DNA from: Sneathiella sp.
GTDB taxonomy: Bacteria > Pseudomonadota > Alphaproteobacteria > Sneathiellales > Sneathiellaceae
Assembly: GCF_029233945.1 (NCBI RefSeq)
Contig: NZ_JARGOQ010000012.1
Location: forward strand, 1-64,000
DNA length: 64,000 nt
Direction: 5' to 3'
Of the stretch, positions 9,385-18,693 are shown piece by piece. The translations under genes and the position numbers were made by a program. The notes under the pieces were generated by a model. The model was not told where the DNA came from and made no database searches. It saw only the letters and a list, made by a program, of their open reading frames with translations. Numbering within the stretch: the stretch's first letter is position 1; each line of letters opens with the position of its first letter.

Positions 9385-9771
9385 ATGAAGCATCAGATTA
9401 TTAATCCCTCAAACGGCATATACGCTGCAACAGACGACTACGTTCATGCACTTGAGGTAAGCGGTGCAAATCGTCAGCTTTTTGTGAGTGGCACGATGGG
9501 GCTGAATGAGCATGGTAATGCGCCGGAAGATTTGGACGAACAGCTTGAGTTGATCTGGTCGAACATCGATCGCATCCTGTGCGACGCTAATATGACCGTC
9601 GCAAACATCGTCAGAATTACAAGCTACCTCCGCAAGGCCGAGTATGCGAAGCGCAATCAAGCCGCACGAATTCGCGCTCTGGGTGATCGAAGGGTGCCAA
9701 CAACTGCGATTGTCGTTGCCACGCTTGATCCGACTTGGCTCGTTGAGCTTGAAATCGTTGCGCTGGCCTGA
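9385..9771 (+). CDS. RidA/YjgF family protein
   Basis: Small trimeric cytosolic protein, 128 residues, of the Rid family, whose members hydrolyse reactive enamine/imine intermediates released by PLP enzymes. Seen: LFVSGTMGLNEHG, the central QLELIWSNIDRIL helix, TVANIVRITSYL, and RVPTTAIVVATL near the end. The Arg that binds the substrate carboxylate in RidA may be R102 or R103 (DRRVPTTA), so activity is likely. It is divergent from the Lrp-type regulator and close to two PLP enzymes, a setting that fits its known chemistry. The ribosome binding site is AAAGGA 9 bases upstream. Confidence 0.88.
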   Translation: MKHQIINPSNGIYAATDDYVHALEVSGANRQLFVSGTMGLNEHGNAPEDLDEQLELIWSNIDRILCDANMTVANIVRITSYLRKAEYAKRNQAARIRALGDRRVPTTAIVVATLDPTWLVELEIVALA

Positions 9772-9889
9772 CTGTTCGTTGAAAGCCGTCATTATTGCAA
9801 ATGCGGCTAATGGCAGTTTTGTCCGCGCTGTGATCAAGGGTATTTTCAGTGAAAGAATCTGTCAAAATGTCGCAGCGCAGAAATTCCCG

Positions 9890-9919
9890 TTGACATCCCC
9901 ATCGAAATTTTGTCTATGA
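9890..9919 (+). promoter_or_regulatory. Candidate sigma-70-type promoter for serC
   Basis: TTGACA at 9890-9895 is a perfect -35 element. About 18 bases downstream is CTATGA at 9914-9919, preceded by TGT like an extended -10. Transcription would begin just before the hairpin region described as the serC leader. The -10 match is imperfect, so the call rests mainly on the -35 element and the position. Confidence 0.4.
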
Positions 9920-9974
9920 ACGGCGGGCCACATCCCCCCACCGGGATGCTCTAGACTGGAAGGTTTAGTTTATT
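9920..9974 (+). ncRNA. Putative serC leader RNA motif
   Basis: The 55 bases before serC contain the hairpin CATCCC (9931-9936) / GGGATG (9943-9948) with a CCCACC loop, preceded by GCGGGCCA and followed by ACTGGAAGG, which carries the ribosome binding site of serC (GGAAGG at 9958-9963). Published work describes a conserved serC leader RNA upstream of serC-serA in alphaproteobacteria whose last stem overlaps the ribosome binding site; location and layout fit. I have not run the covariance model, so the family assignment is from memory. Confidence 0.6.
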
Positions 9975-11144
9975 ATGACAGTACAAATGCGTCCTGAGAG
10001 TCTCCCTGACTCTCCTATGTTTTCATCCGGCCCTTGCGCGAAGCGCCCCGGATGGTCCCTCCAAAACCTTGAAAATGCCTGCCTTGGTCGCTCCCACCGT
10101 TCGGGTGAGGGTAAAGCCAAGCTGAAAGCCGTGATCGATCAGCAGCGTGCGCTGCTCGGTATCCCCGATGATTATAAGGTCGGCATTGTGCCGGGCTCCG
10201 ACACCGGTGCCGTGGAAATGGCGCTCTGGTCGATGCTGGGTGCGCGTCCCGTCACCATGCTGGCATGGGAAAGCTTCGGCTCCGGCTGGGCGACCGACGT
10301 GGTCAAGCAGCTGAAGCTCGATGATGCCGAAGTCATCACCGCCGAATATGGTGAGATCCCGGATCTTGCCGCGACCGACTGGAGCCGCGATGTTGTCTTC
10401 ACCTGGAACGGTACAACCTCTGGCGTGCGGGTACCGAATGGCGACTGGATTTCTGACAGCCGCGACGGTCTCGCTATTTGCGATGCCACCTCCGCCGTGT
10501 TCGCCATGGAACTGCCGTGGGAAAAGCTCGATGTTGTCACCTGGTCCTGGCAGAAAGTGCTGGGCGGGGAGGCGGCCCATGGCATGCTTGTCCTGAGCCC
10601 GCGCGCTGTTGAGCGGCTGGAAAATTACACCCCCGTATGGCCCCTCCCGAAAGTCTTCCGCATGACAAAGGGCGGCAAGCTGATTGACGGTATCTTCAAG
10701 GGGGAAACCATCAACACCCCGTCCATGTTGGCGGTTGAGGATGCGCTGGACGCGCTTTCCTGGGCGGAAAGCATCGGCGGGGGCAAGGGCATGATCGCCC
10801 GTACCGATGCCAACGCGAAGGTGATTTCCGACTGGGTCGCGAAAACCGACTGGGTTGATTATCTAGCAAGCGATCCGGCAATTCGCTCCACCACCTCGGT
10901 CTGCCTTAAGATCACCGATGACTGGTTCACGGCGCTTCCTGCGGAAGACCAGCCAAAGGCGGCGAAAGAACTCGTCAATCTGCTCGCATCGGAAGGCGCG
11001 GCGCTTGATATCGGGCATTACCGCGATGCTCCGGCGGGTCTTCGGATCTGGGCGGGCGCGACGGTGGAGAAAGCCGATCTCGAAGCATTGATGCCCTGGC
11101 TCGACTGGGGTTACGCGACACTTAAAAATACATTCCAGAAATAA
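9975..11144 (+). CDS. serC: Phosphoserine transaminase
   Basis: PLP aminotransferase that converts 3-phosphohydroxypyruvate and glutamate to phosphoserine, second step of serine synthesis; it may also serve pyridoxal phosphate synthesis. At 389 residues it is of the alphaproteobacterial/archaeal subtype rather than the shorter E. coli type. Seen: [12 protein letters not shown] at the N-terminus, [24 protein letters not shown] (phosphate-binding), [11 protein letters not shown] with the PLP-binding Asp, and the Schiff-base lysine K194 in [15 protein letters not shown]. serA follows after 21 bases, forming the usual serC-serA operon. Confidence 0.96.
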   Translation: MTVQMRPESLPDSPMFSSGPCAKRPGWSLQNLENACLGRSHRSGEGKAKLKAVIDQQRALLGIPDDYKVGIVPGSDTGAVEMALWSMLGARPVTMLAWESFGSGWATDVVKQLKLDDAEVITAEYGEIPDLAATDWSRDVVFTWNGTTSGVRVPNGDWISDSRDGLAICDATSAVFAMELPWEKLDVVTWSWQKVLGGEAAHGMLVLSPRAVERLENYTPVWPLPKVFRMTKGGKLIDGIFKGETINTPSMLAVEDALDALSWAESIGGGKGMIARTDANAKVISDWVAKTDWVDYLASDPAIRSTTSVCLKITDDWFTALPAEDQPKAAKELVNLLASEGAALDIGHYRDAPAGLRIWAGATVEKADLEALMPWLDWGYATLKNTFQK

Positions 11145-11165
11145 TCCTTAAGAAGGATCGATAAA

Positions 11166-12743
11166 ATGGTCAAAGTCCTTATCTCTGACAAGATGAGCCC
11201 GCGCGCTGCTGAAATTTTCCGCGATCGTGGCGTAGAAGTAGACGAAAAACCCGGCATGAGCCCTGCGGAACTGAAAGCCTGCATTGGCGAGTATGACGGC
11301 CTCGCCGTGCGCTCCGCCACCAAGGCGACCGCCGAAATTATTGCGGCCGCCACCAACCTCAAAGTTATCGGCCGCGCCGGTATCGGGGTGGATAACGTGG
11401 ATATCCCGTCGGCAACGGCGGCCGGTATCTGCGTGATGAACACACCGTTCGGTAATGCCATCACCACGGCCGAACATGCCATCGCCATGATGTTCTCTCT
11501 CTCCCGCCATATTCCGGCGGCGAATGCCTCCACCCAGGCCGGGAAGTGGGAGAAATCGAAATTCATGGGGGTCGAGCTTTACGGCAAGACGCTCGGAGTC
11601 ATCGGATGTGGTAACATCGGTTCCATCGTCGCGGACCGTGCGGTTGGCCTTAAAATGAAAGTCGTTGCCTATGATCCGTTCCTCTCCCCTGAACGGGCGC
11701 TGGAACTTGGTGTCGAAAAGCTGGAACTGGACGATCTGTTCACCCGCGCCGACTATATCTCGCTGCATACCCCGATCACGGACAGCACCCGCAACATCAT
11801 CAATGCGAAGAATATCGCCAAGATGAAAGAGGGCGTGCGCATCATCAACTGCGCCCGCGGTGGTCTTGTCGTCGAGGAAGACTTGAAGGCAGCGCTCGAA
11901 TCCGGCCAGGTTGCCGGTGCGGCGCTTGACGTCTACGCGGTTGAACCGGCGACGGAAAATATCCTTTTCGGCATGGAAAATGTGGTGACGACCCCGCATC
12001 TGGGGGCCTCCACCGATGAGGCGCAGGTCAATGTCGCGATCCAGGTGGCGGAGCAGATGTCCGATTACCTGCTGGTCGGGTCCGTGACCAACGCGCTCAA
12101 CATGCCGTCCGTCACGGCGGAAGAAGCACCGAAGCTGAAACCCTATATGGAGCTTGCGGCCCAGCTTGGCGGGTTCGCCGGTCAGGTCACGGAAAGCGGC
12201 ATCAAGTCCGTGCGCATCGATTATGAAGGCGCGGCGGCGGGCCTTAATACCAAACCGCTCACCTCTATCATTATTCAGAGCCTGCTCAGCCCTCTGATGG
12301 ACAGCATCAATATGGTGAATGCCCCGGTCGTTGCGAAGGAACGGGGGGTCGATGTGACTGAAAGCTATAACGACCGGGAGGAGGACTATCAGACACTGAT
12401 CCGCCTCACGATCACGACAGAGCATCAGACGCGTGATATCGCGGGCACGCTGTTCGGGGATAACCGGCCGCGCATCGTCAGTATCAAGGGCATTAATATA
12501 GAGGCGGAAATCGGTCCTCATATGCTTTATGTCACCAATCAGGACAAGCCGGGCTTTATCGGGGCGCTGGGATCGGTGCTGGGTGATGCCGGGGTCAATA
12601 TTGCGACCTTCCATCTCGGTCGTCACAAGCAGAAAGGGGAGGCGATTGCCCTGATCGAGATAGATTCGGAACTCTCCCATTCAACGCTGGAGAATGTCTG
12701 TAACCTGCCGCATGTCGCTCAGGTTAAGGCGCTCAATTTCTAG
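11166..12743 (+). CDS. serA: D-3-phosphoglycerate dehydrogenase
   Basis: First committed step of serine synthesis: oxidation of 3-phosphoglycerate with NAD. The 525-residue length is the long form with substrate, nucleotide, intervening and ACT domains. Seen: RAGIGVDNVD, the NAD-binding GVIGCGNIGS, the catalytic Arg/Glu region NCARGGLVVEE, and the catalytic His in TPHLGASTDEAQ. A C-terminal ACT domain starts near VNQDKPGFIGALGSVLGDAG and probably senses serine. A clear intrinsic terminator at 12783-12813 closes the serC-serA unit. Confidence 0.97.
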   Translation: MVKVLISDKMSPRAAEIFRDRGVEVDEKPGMSPAELKACIGEYDGLAVRSATKATAEIIAAATNLKVIGRAGIGVDNVDIPSATAAGICVMNTPFGNAITTAEHAIAMMFSLSRHIPAANASTQAGKWEKSKFMGVELYGKTLGVIGCGNIGSIVADRAVGLKMKVVAYDPFLSPERALELGVEKLELDDLFTRADYISLHTPITDSTRNIINAKNIAKMKEGVRIINCARGGLVVEEDLKAALESGQVAGAALDVYAVEPATENILFGMENVVTTPHLGASTDEAQVNVAIQVAEQMSDYLLVGSVTNALNMPSVTAEEAPKLKPYMELAAQLGGFAGQVTESGIKSVRIDYEGAAAGLNTKPLTSIIIQSLLSPLMDSINMVNAPVVAKERGVDVTESYNDREEDYQTLIRLTITTEHQTRDIAGTLFGDNRPRIVSIKGINIEAEIGPHMLYVTNQDKPGFIGALGSVLGDAGVNIATFHLGRHKQKGEAIALIEIDSELSHSTLENVCNLPHVAQVKALNF

Positions 12744-12782
12744 GCGGTTTCTGCAGAAAATAACGCCTTCGGGCTACTTTGG

Positions 12783-12813
12783 AAAAGCGGCGGTTAAAAA
12801 CTGTCGCTTTTTT
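12783..12813 (+). terminator. Intrinsic terminator after serA
   Basis: AAAAGCGGCGG (12783-12793) pairs with CTGTCGCTTTT (12801-12811) in an 11-bp stem with two G-T pairs and a TTAAAAA loop; six T follow from the arm onward (12808-12813). It lies 40 bases after the serA stop. Confidence 0.75.
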
Positions 12814-12862
12814 GTTGTTCCTGTTGGCGGCGGCGGGGAAATATGCTTTATAGGCCCATGTA

Positions 12863-14002
12863 ATGAATGACTATTCCGAAAAAGGCCTGCTGCCCGCCGG
12901 TTTGGCAGATATGCTCCCGCCCGCAGCCGCACGCGAAGCGCGGATTAACCGTACCCTGATGGATGTTTTCGCAGGCAATGGCTATCTGCAAGTCAAGCCC
13001 CCCCTGATCGAATTTGAGGAGCATCTGCTGGAGGGCTCCGGCGCGGCGCTTGCGTCCAAAATGTTTCGTGTGATGGACCCGGTCTCGCATCGGATGATGG
13101 GCATTCGGACCGATATCACCTTGCAGATCGCGCGCGTTGCGACCACCCGAATGAAGCAGGATCCGCGCCCCTTGCGACTTTCCTATGCCGGACAGGTTTT
13201 GCGGGTCTATGGCTCCCAGCTCCGGCCAGAGCGGCAGTTTGCGCAAGCCGGCGTAGAGCTGATCGGCCCGTCGGAGACCTCTGCCGATGCGGAGCTGATC
13301 CTGCTCGCGGCGGAAGCTTTGGGCGCGTTGGAGGTAGAGAATTTCTCGATTGATCTGACACTGCCGACGCTCGTGCCAACGCTTTGCCGTGAACTGGGCA
13401 TTGATGAAGAGACGGCCGCCTCGGCGCGTGAGGCCCTCGATCACAAGGATGCCGCCGTACTTGATGATTATGACGCGAACTTAAGCCGGATTCTTATCGC
13501 ACTTCTGAAAGCGGCAGGACCGGCAAACAGTGCGATAGAGGCGCTTGAAAAAATCGACCTTCCTGACGCGGCGGCGGCACAGGTCGCGGCACTTAAAAAG
13601 GTGGTTGCGCAGCTCCAGCAATCCGCGCCGGATCTGAAATTGACAATTGATCCCGGCGAATATCGCGGGTTTGAATATCAGACCGGCCTCAGCTTTACGG
13701 TGTTTGGCCGCGGCGTGCGCGGGGAACTTGGCCGCGGCGGGCGCTACCAGTTGATGGACGGGGAATCTGCCTCTGGCTTTACGCTCTTCCTCGATAGCCT
13801 GATGCGTGCGGTGCCGCGCAAGGTGAGCGATGACCGATTGTATCTTCCCTTCGAAACCAGCCTTGACCAGGGATACGCCTTGCGTCAGGAAGGCTGGAAA
13901 ACGGTCGCGGGCCTTGATCCGGAAGACGATATCGAGGCTGAAGCGCGGCGTCTTAACTGCGGCCAATTTCTCGGGCCGGATGGTATTACGAAACTCTCCT
14001 GA
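12863..14002 (+). CDS. hisZ: ATP phosphoribosyltransferase regulatory subunit HisZ
   Basis: Histidyl-tRNA-synthetase-like protein without tRNA charging activity. It activates the short form of HisG, the first enzyme of histidine synthesis, and mediates histidine feedback. Seen: LPAGLADMLPP at the N-terminus; the class II motif 2-like RTDITLQIARVATTR; LRLSYAGQVLRV; RQFAQAGVELIG; and YRGFEYQTGLSFTVF with GGRYQLM near the C-terminus. Length 379 residues, without the anticodon-binding domain of true HisRS. purA follows after 30 bases, a frequent pairing in alphaproteobacteria. hisG itself is not in the window. Confidence 0.93.
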   Translation: MNDYSEKGLLPAGLADMLPPAAAREARINRTLMDVFAGNGYLQVKPPLIEFEEHLLEGSGAALASKMFRVMDPVSHRMMGIRTDITLQIARVATTRMKQDPRPLRLSYAGQVLRVYGSQLRPERQFAQAGVELIGPSETSADAELILLAAEALGALEVENFSIDLTLPTLVPTLCRELGIDEETAASAREALDHKDAAVLDDYDANLSRILIALLKAAGPANSAIEALEKIDLPDAAAAQVAALKKVVAQLQQSAPDLKLTIDPGEYRGFEYQTGLSFTVFGRGVRGELGRGGRYQLMDGESASGFTLFLDSLMRAVPRKVSDDRLYLPFETSLDQGYALRQEGWKTVAGLDPEDDIEAEARRLNCGQFLGPDGITKLS

Positions 14003-14032
14003 TCAAAATTTTACATTCAAGGACTGAGGATA

Positions 14033-15325
14033 ATGGCGAACGTAGCGGTGGTTGGCTCCCAATGGGGTGACGAGGGCAAAGGCAAGATTGTTGACTGGTT
14101 GTCCGAGCGAGCGGATGTTGTCGTGCGCTTTCAGGGCGGCCATAACGCTGGTCATACGCTCGTTGTCGACGGCAAGGTCTATAAACTCAGCCTGCTCCCC
14201 TCCGGCATTGTGCGCGGTGGCAAGATTTCGGTGATCGGCAACGGCGTTGTCGTCGATCCCTGGGCGCTGGTGAAAGAAATCGACACCGTGCGCGGGCAGG
14301 GCGTCACTGTTGATCACACTACTTTAAAAATTGCTGAGAATGCGACGCTGATCCTGCCGCTGCATGGGGAGCTGGATGCCCTGCGGGAGGATGCAACTTC
14401 GGCGATAAAGATCGGCACGACCCGGCGTGGTATCGGCCCGGCTTATGAAGACAAGACCGCCCGCCGCGCAATTCGCGTGTGCGACCTGACGGACACGGAC
14501 CTGATGAAGCGAAAAATTGCAACTTTGCTCGATCATCACAACGCGCTTCGCAAAGGCATGGGCGCGCCGCTGGTGGATGGGGACAAGCTACTCGCACAAC
14601 TTATTGAAATTGCACCAAAAGTTCTGGAATTTTCCGATATTGTCTGGCGCCGTCTGGATGAGGCGAAGAAGGCGCGCAAGCGCGTCCTGTTCGAAGGGGC
14701 GCAAGGGGCGATGCTCGATAACGATCACGGCACCTATCCGTTCGTGACCTCCTCCAACACGCTCGCCGGACAGGCAGCGGTTGGCAGTGGTGTCGGGCCG
14801 GGCTCGGTCAATTATGTGCTGGGTATTACCAAGGCCTACACAACCCGTGTTGGCGAAGGGCCGTTTCCGACGGAACTTTTCGATGAGGTCGGCAAGGGAC
14901 TTGGCGAGCGGGGGCATGAATTTGGTGTTGTCACCGGACGCAAGCGTCGCTGCGGCTGGTTCGATGCGGTGATGGTGCGTCAGGCCGTCAAAACAGGTGG
15001 CATCACGGGCATCGCGCTGACCAAGGTTGATGTGCTGGATGGCATGGATGAACTTAAAATCTGTGTTGGCTATGAGCTGAATGGCGAGCAGATCGACTAT
15101 TTCCCGTCCAATATGGCGGATCAGGCCGCAGTAAAACCCGTCTATGAAACGATGGAAGGCTGGAGTGAGAGCACCTATGGCGCGCGCAGCTGGGCCGATC
15201 TTCCGGCGGCGGCGGTCAAATATATCCGCCATGTGGAAGAATTGATCGAGGCGCCGGTCGCGCTCCTCTCCACCAGCCCGGAGCGCGAAGACACCATTCT
15301 CGTCCGCGACCCGTTTGAAGATTAA
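14033..15325 (+). CDS. purA: Adenylosuccinate synthetase
   Basis: Joins IMP and aspartate using GTP on the way to AMP. At 430 residues it has the family length. Seen: N-terminal P-loop [14 protein letters not shown] with the catalytic Asp, GGHNAGHT with the catalytic His, [47 protein letters not shown] and [16 protein letters not shown] for guanine binding. It follows hisZ closely and is likely co-transcribed with it. Confidence 0.98.
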   Translation: MANVAVVGSQWGDEGKGKIVDWLSERADVVVRFQGGHNAGHTLVVDGKVYKLSLLPSGIVRGGKISVIGNGVVVDPWALVKEIDTVRGQGVTVDHTTLKIAENATLILPLHGELDALREDATSAIKIGTTRRGIGPAYEDKTARRAIRVCDLTDTDLMKRKIATLLDHHNALRKGMGAPLVDGDKLLAQLIEIAPKVLEFSDIVWRRLDEAKKARKRVLFEGAQGAMLDNDHGTYPFVTSSNTLAGQAAVGSGVGPGSVNYVLGITKAYTTRVGEGPFPTELFDEVGKGLGERGHEFGVVTGRKRRCGWFDAVMVRQAVKTGGITGIALTKVDVLDGMDELKICVGYELNGEQIDYFPSNMADQAAVKPVYETMEGWSESTYGARSWADLPAAAVKYIRHVEELIEAPVALLSTSPEREDTILVRDPFED

Positions 15326-15340
15326 ATTAAAATGTGAGCA

Positions 15341-15361
15341 AAAGAGGCTGCCCGCCTTTTT
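15341..15361 (+). terminator. Short intrinsic terminator after purA
   Basis: AAAGAGGC (15341-15348) pairs with GCCTTTTT (15354-15361) around the TGCCC loop, with one G-T pair; the T-run is part of the closing arm. The stem is short, so the site is moderately convincing. Confidence 0.5.
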
Positions 15362-15383
15362 ATCCTCATGCTAATGTTTTGAC

Positions 15384-16574
15384 ATGACGAAATCTTCCGG
15401 ACGCATGAGGCTGCTGGCTGTCGGAGGGCTGTTGGCCCTTGCCGTCGGCTTGGGCATTGGCCGCTTTGTCTACACCCCGATATTGCCGTTTATGGAAACC
15501 GGTCTTGGCGTGAGCAAGTCTGATGCAGGGTTGATCGCGTCGGCCAATTATCTCGGCTATTTGCTGGGCGCATTGCTCGGTATTCGGCAGAGCCTGCCCG
15601 GAAGTACGCGGGGCTGGTTCCTGCTATCATTAATTGTTTGTTCCGCAACGACAATCTCCATGGGACTGACAGAAAGTTTCGAGCTGTTCCTGTTGATTCG
15701 CTTGATGAGCGGGGCCGCCTCTGCCTTTGTCATGGTGTTCGGCTCGGCGCTTATATTGAGCCGTCTTGCGGCGGAAGGACGATCGCGTTTATCGGCGCTT
15801 TATTTCGCGGGCGTCGGTGTTGGCATATCGCTTTCCTCCCTGATGATCATCATGTTGGAGACGATGGATATCGGATCGCAGGGCATGTGGATCGCCACGG
15901 GTATCCTCTCGTTGCTTCTGACGGTTCCGGTATTTCTGTATGTGCCTGCTGTGCCCGAGCCAAGCAGCGGCGAGGCGGCGAATATACCGCTCCGCTATAG
16001 CCGACCGCTCAAGGCTCTGATTCTTTCCTACTTCTTGTTCGGTTTCGGCTATATCATCACGGCAACCTTTATCTCCACGCTGGTGCGCCAGATTCCGGAA
16101 GTACAGTGGATGCAGTCCATTATCTGGCTGATTGTCGGGGTTGCCGCCATTCCGTCCGTGGCGCTCTGGGCGGGAATTGCCGCGTATCTCGGTAACAACC
16201 GGAGCTACGCAATCGCCTGTCTTGTTCTGGCGATCGGTGTTGCCGGCAGCGTGATTGCGGAGCATCCGCTGATACTGGTTGTGTCAGCTGTTCTGCTTGG
16301 TAACACGGTTATCGGTATTACCGCCCTTGGTCTGGTTGAGGCGCGGAATATGGCACCTAATCACGGACGACAGATTCTTGCGGTGATGACCCTGTCCTTT
16401 GGCATCGGGCAAACAATCGGGCCGGGTTTTGCCGGGTTTATCTATGACTACTTTGGCGATTTTTTCGTGGCCTCGCTCATCGCCGCCGTCGGGCTTGTTG
16501 TCGCCTCCTCGCTGGCATGGGGCCTGGATAACAAAAAGCAGATTCCTCCTGCGCTGCCATCGGATCAAATTTAA
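15384..16574 (+). CDS. MFS transporter, YbfB/YjiJ-like
   Basis: Integral membrane carrier of 396 residues with about twelve hydrophobic segments from residue 10 to 385. The start GLGIGRFVYTPILPFM and the following SKSDAGLIASANYLGYLLGAL are characteristic of the YbfB/YjiJ branch of the major facilitator superfamily, whose substrates are largely unknown. The second half has FGIGQTIGPGFAGFIYDY, mirroring the first-half motif. It stands alone between a terminator and the pseudokinase gene; no regulator is adjacent. Confidence 0.87.
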   Translation: MTKSSGRMRLLAVGGLLALAVGLGIGRFVYTPILPFMETGLGVSKSDAGLIASANYLGYLLGALLGIRQSLPGSTRGWFLLSLIVCSATTISMGLTESFELFLLIRLMSGAASAFVMVFGSALILSRLAAEGRSRLSALYFAGVGVGISLSSLMIIMLETMDIGSQGMWIATGILSLLLTVPVFLYVPAVPEPSSGEAANIPLRYSRPLKALILSYFLFGFGYIITATFISTLVRQIPEVQWMQSIIWLIVGVAAIPSVALWAGIAAYLGNNRSYAIACLVLAIGVAGSVIAEHPLILVVSAVLLGNTVIGITALGLVEARNMAPNHGRQILAVMTLSFGIGQTIGPGFAGFIYDYFGDFFVASLIAAVGLVVASSLAWGLDNKKQIPPALPSDQI

Positions 16575-16643
16575 CGGCATATTAACGCCAAATTGCGACA
16601 ATCAAGGCTAGAATTCGACCAGATGGATTAAAGCCGCGCATAA

Positions 16644-18689
16644 ATGACAGTTGCCGAAAAAATAGATAAGCCGACGGAATCGTCGACAGCCAGTGCTGGC
16701 CCTGTTCTTGCGGGGCGGTTCAGGATCGATCTGTCCCGGCGTCTGGGCGACCTGGAAAGCGGCGCCAATATGGTTGTTCAGGCGACCGATGTTCAGGATT
16801 CGTCTGCCAAATATTTTGCCGTTGTTTCAAACCCTTACAGCAGTTTTCGCCGAGCCATGGCGCAAGCGATGACCGAGAGCCATATCCCCGGTATGGTTGA
16901 TCTTTTAGCGCATGGAAAGGTGCAGTTTTCTGAAACGGATATCTGCTATGTCTCCGTCTTCGATATGCTGCGGGGCGGCGGTCTGTATCGTGAAGGGGAC
17001 GCCCCGCTCGAAGAAAATACAGTGCTTGATCTGGTCTTGCCGACAGTGATGGCTTGCCTTCAGAATTTGCATAAAAGCGGCCTGACCCATCGTGGTATCC
17101 GCGCGGGCAATCTTTTTTTCGCTGATGACAGTCGAATTGAACTCCTGCTGGGGGAGGCTGTAACCGCCGCGCCGGGATCAGCGCAGCCGGACGTCTATGA
17201 ACCGCTTCAAAGCGCAATGGCGCATCCCATGGGACGAGGCAATGGGACACCGGCGGATGATATCTATGCGGTCGGTGTTCTGATGCTGCATCTGTTGGGG
17301 GGCAGGCTTCCCGCGGCGGATTTGAGTGCAGACGAGATTTACATGAAGAAGCTGGAACTGGGCAGTTTCGCGGCCCTTACCGAAGGCATGATCTTGTCGA
17401 CGCGGGTGAGCGATGTACTCGCTGGGGTTTTGCAGGACGATCCGAAGCGCCGCTGGGATGCGGAAACCTTGCTTCACTGGCGGGAGGCGATCGGTGAGAC
17501 ACCCCGGCGCGGTCGCGGTGATCGTCATGCGTTTGGCAAGATTTTGTTCCAGTCGGAAGAATACAGCTCTCCCAGGCTTCTCGCCCATGCCATGACGCGC
17601 AAACCGAAGGCCGCACTGGAGCTTATCGAGAATGGTAAGTTGGTGAAATGGGTCAAGGGGGCGCTTCGTGATGAGGACGCGGCGACCAGGATTGAGCAAA
17701 TTCAGGCCTCTGCTGCGTCATCGCGCAGCGATAAGCGTTTCGATACTGCCGCCGTGACACAGGCCGTCCGTCTGTTGGATCCGGATGGTGTCTTCTGGTA
17801 TCGCGACGTTGCCTTTTGCCGGGGAGCCCTCGGCCCCTTGTTGCTGTGGGCGTTTCAGAATGACGATACTGAAATGAAGAAAGCCCTGACGGACTTGCTG
17901 GAGAGCAGCCTGTTGCAGACAGTGTCGATAGAGGAGGCGCGCGCCAGCAAGGATAGGCACGTGGAATGGGTGCCCGAGAGCGCTTTGATAAGCTGCTATA
18001 ATTATATGAAGCAGAAGCGGGATGTCGGGTACGGGTTGGAACGATGTCTTTATGAGTTGAACCCGAAAAGCCCCTGCCTTAGTCCGCTTGTCTTGGGATC
18101 ACATGTGAGGAATGTATCCGAATTTATTGAAATTGCTGAGAAAAAATTGATATCTTCCAACGGGCAAGGGAATCCGTTTGACAGACATGCTGCCGCCTTT
18201 ATCACCTCCAAAGCGAAGGGGCTTGATAAATATCTTCGAATGTTCGCCGCGAACGCGCCGGGCACCTCGGTCCATGCGCTGGTTCAGATTAAGCTCTTTG
18301 CGAAGTTACAGGCCGTCGCCCATCCGGGTCCGCTGCCGGGCTTTTGCCGCTGGATGGAGGAAACGCAGAAGCCGATCCTCTTAAAGATCCGCTCCCGCTT
18401 GCGCCGGGAAGTGGTCAACCAGAAGTTCCAGGAGGCGAAGAAGAGCGGTAACTTGGCGGCCATCCTGAGCGAAACGGATATCGAGCGGCAACTGATCGAA
18501 GATACCCGCGAGTATGAAAATGCGCTTGCAACGGCAGGTGAGGCCGAGCGGGTCGCGGCCTATCTGGAAGGGGCGAGCGAACAACGCAAGCAGGAAGCGG
18601 CGCTTTATGGGAGCTGGATCACGTCGGTTCTGGCGATTACGTCCCTTGTGACCAGTATGGTCGTTTCCGCCCTTTATTTCCTGGGATGA
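16644..18689 (+). CDS. Membrane-tethered protein kinase-like protein (predicted pseudokinase)
   Basis: 681 residues. Residues about 20-270 resemble a Hanks-type Ser/Thr kinase: a small lobe with AKYFAVV (possible VAIK lysine K56), a helix-rich large lobe with LQNLHKSGLTHRG and DDIYAVGVLMLHLLGG (the DxWxxG region). The catalytic loop reads HRGIRAGN, so the catalytic Asp of HRD is Gly (G151), and the DFG metal site reads LGE (169-171). Two key catalytic residues are therefore missing and phosphotransfer is unlikely. A long helical region follows, then one hydrophobic segment at about 655-679 at the very C-terminus, so the bulk is predicted cytosolic and tail-anchored. A small membrane protein follows after 4 bases. 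Confidence 0.75.
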   Translation: MTVAEKIDKPTESSTASAGPVLAGRFRIDLSRRLGDLESGANMVVQATDVQDSSAKYFAVVSNPYSSFRRAMAQAMTESHIPGMVDLLAHGKVQFSETDICYVSVFDMLRGGGLYREGDAPLEENTVLDLVLPTVMACLQNLHKSGLTHRGIRAGNLFFADDSRIELLLGEAVTAAPGSAQPDVYEPLQSAMAHPMGRGNGTPADDIYAVGVLMLHLLGGRLPAADLSADEIYMKKLELGSFAALTEGMILSTRVSDVLAGVLQDDPKRRWDAETLLHWREAIGETPRRGRGDRHAFGKILFQSEEYSSPRLLAHAMTRKPKAALELIENGKLVKWVKGALRDEDAATRIEQIQASAASSRSDKRFDTAAVTQAVRLLDPDGVFWYRDVAFCRGALGPLLLWAFQNDDTEMKKALTDLLESSLLQTVSIEEARASKDRHVEWVPESALISCYNYMKQKRDVGYGLERCLYELNPKSPCLSPLVLGSHVRNVSEFIEIAEKKLISSNGQGNPFDRHAAAFITSKAKGLDKYLRMFAANAPGTSVHALVQIKLFAKLQAVAHPGPLPGFCRWMEETQKPILLKIRSRLRREVVNQKFQEAKKSGNLAAILSETDIERQLIEDTREYENALATAGEAERVAAYLEGASEQRKQEAALYGSWITSVLAITSLVTSMVVSALYFLG

Positions 18690-18693
18690 ATTA

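Noticed and set aside
11148-12680. 510-codon open frame on the minus strand opposite serA
   Set aside because: serA is fully supported on the plus strand; the antisense frame reads as Arg/His/Asp-rich filler without domains.
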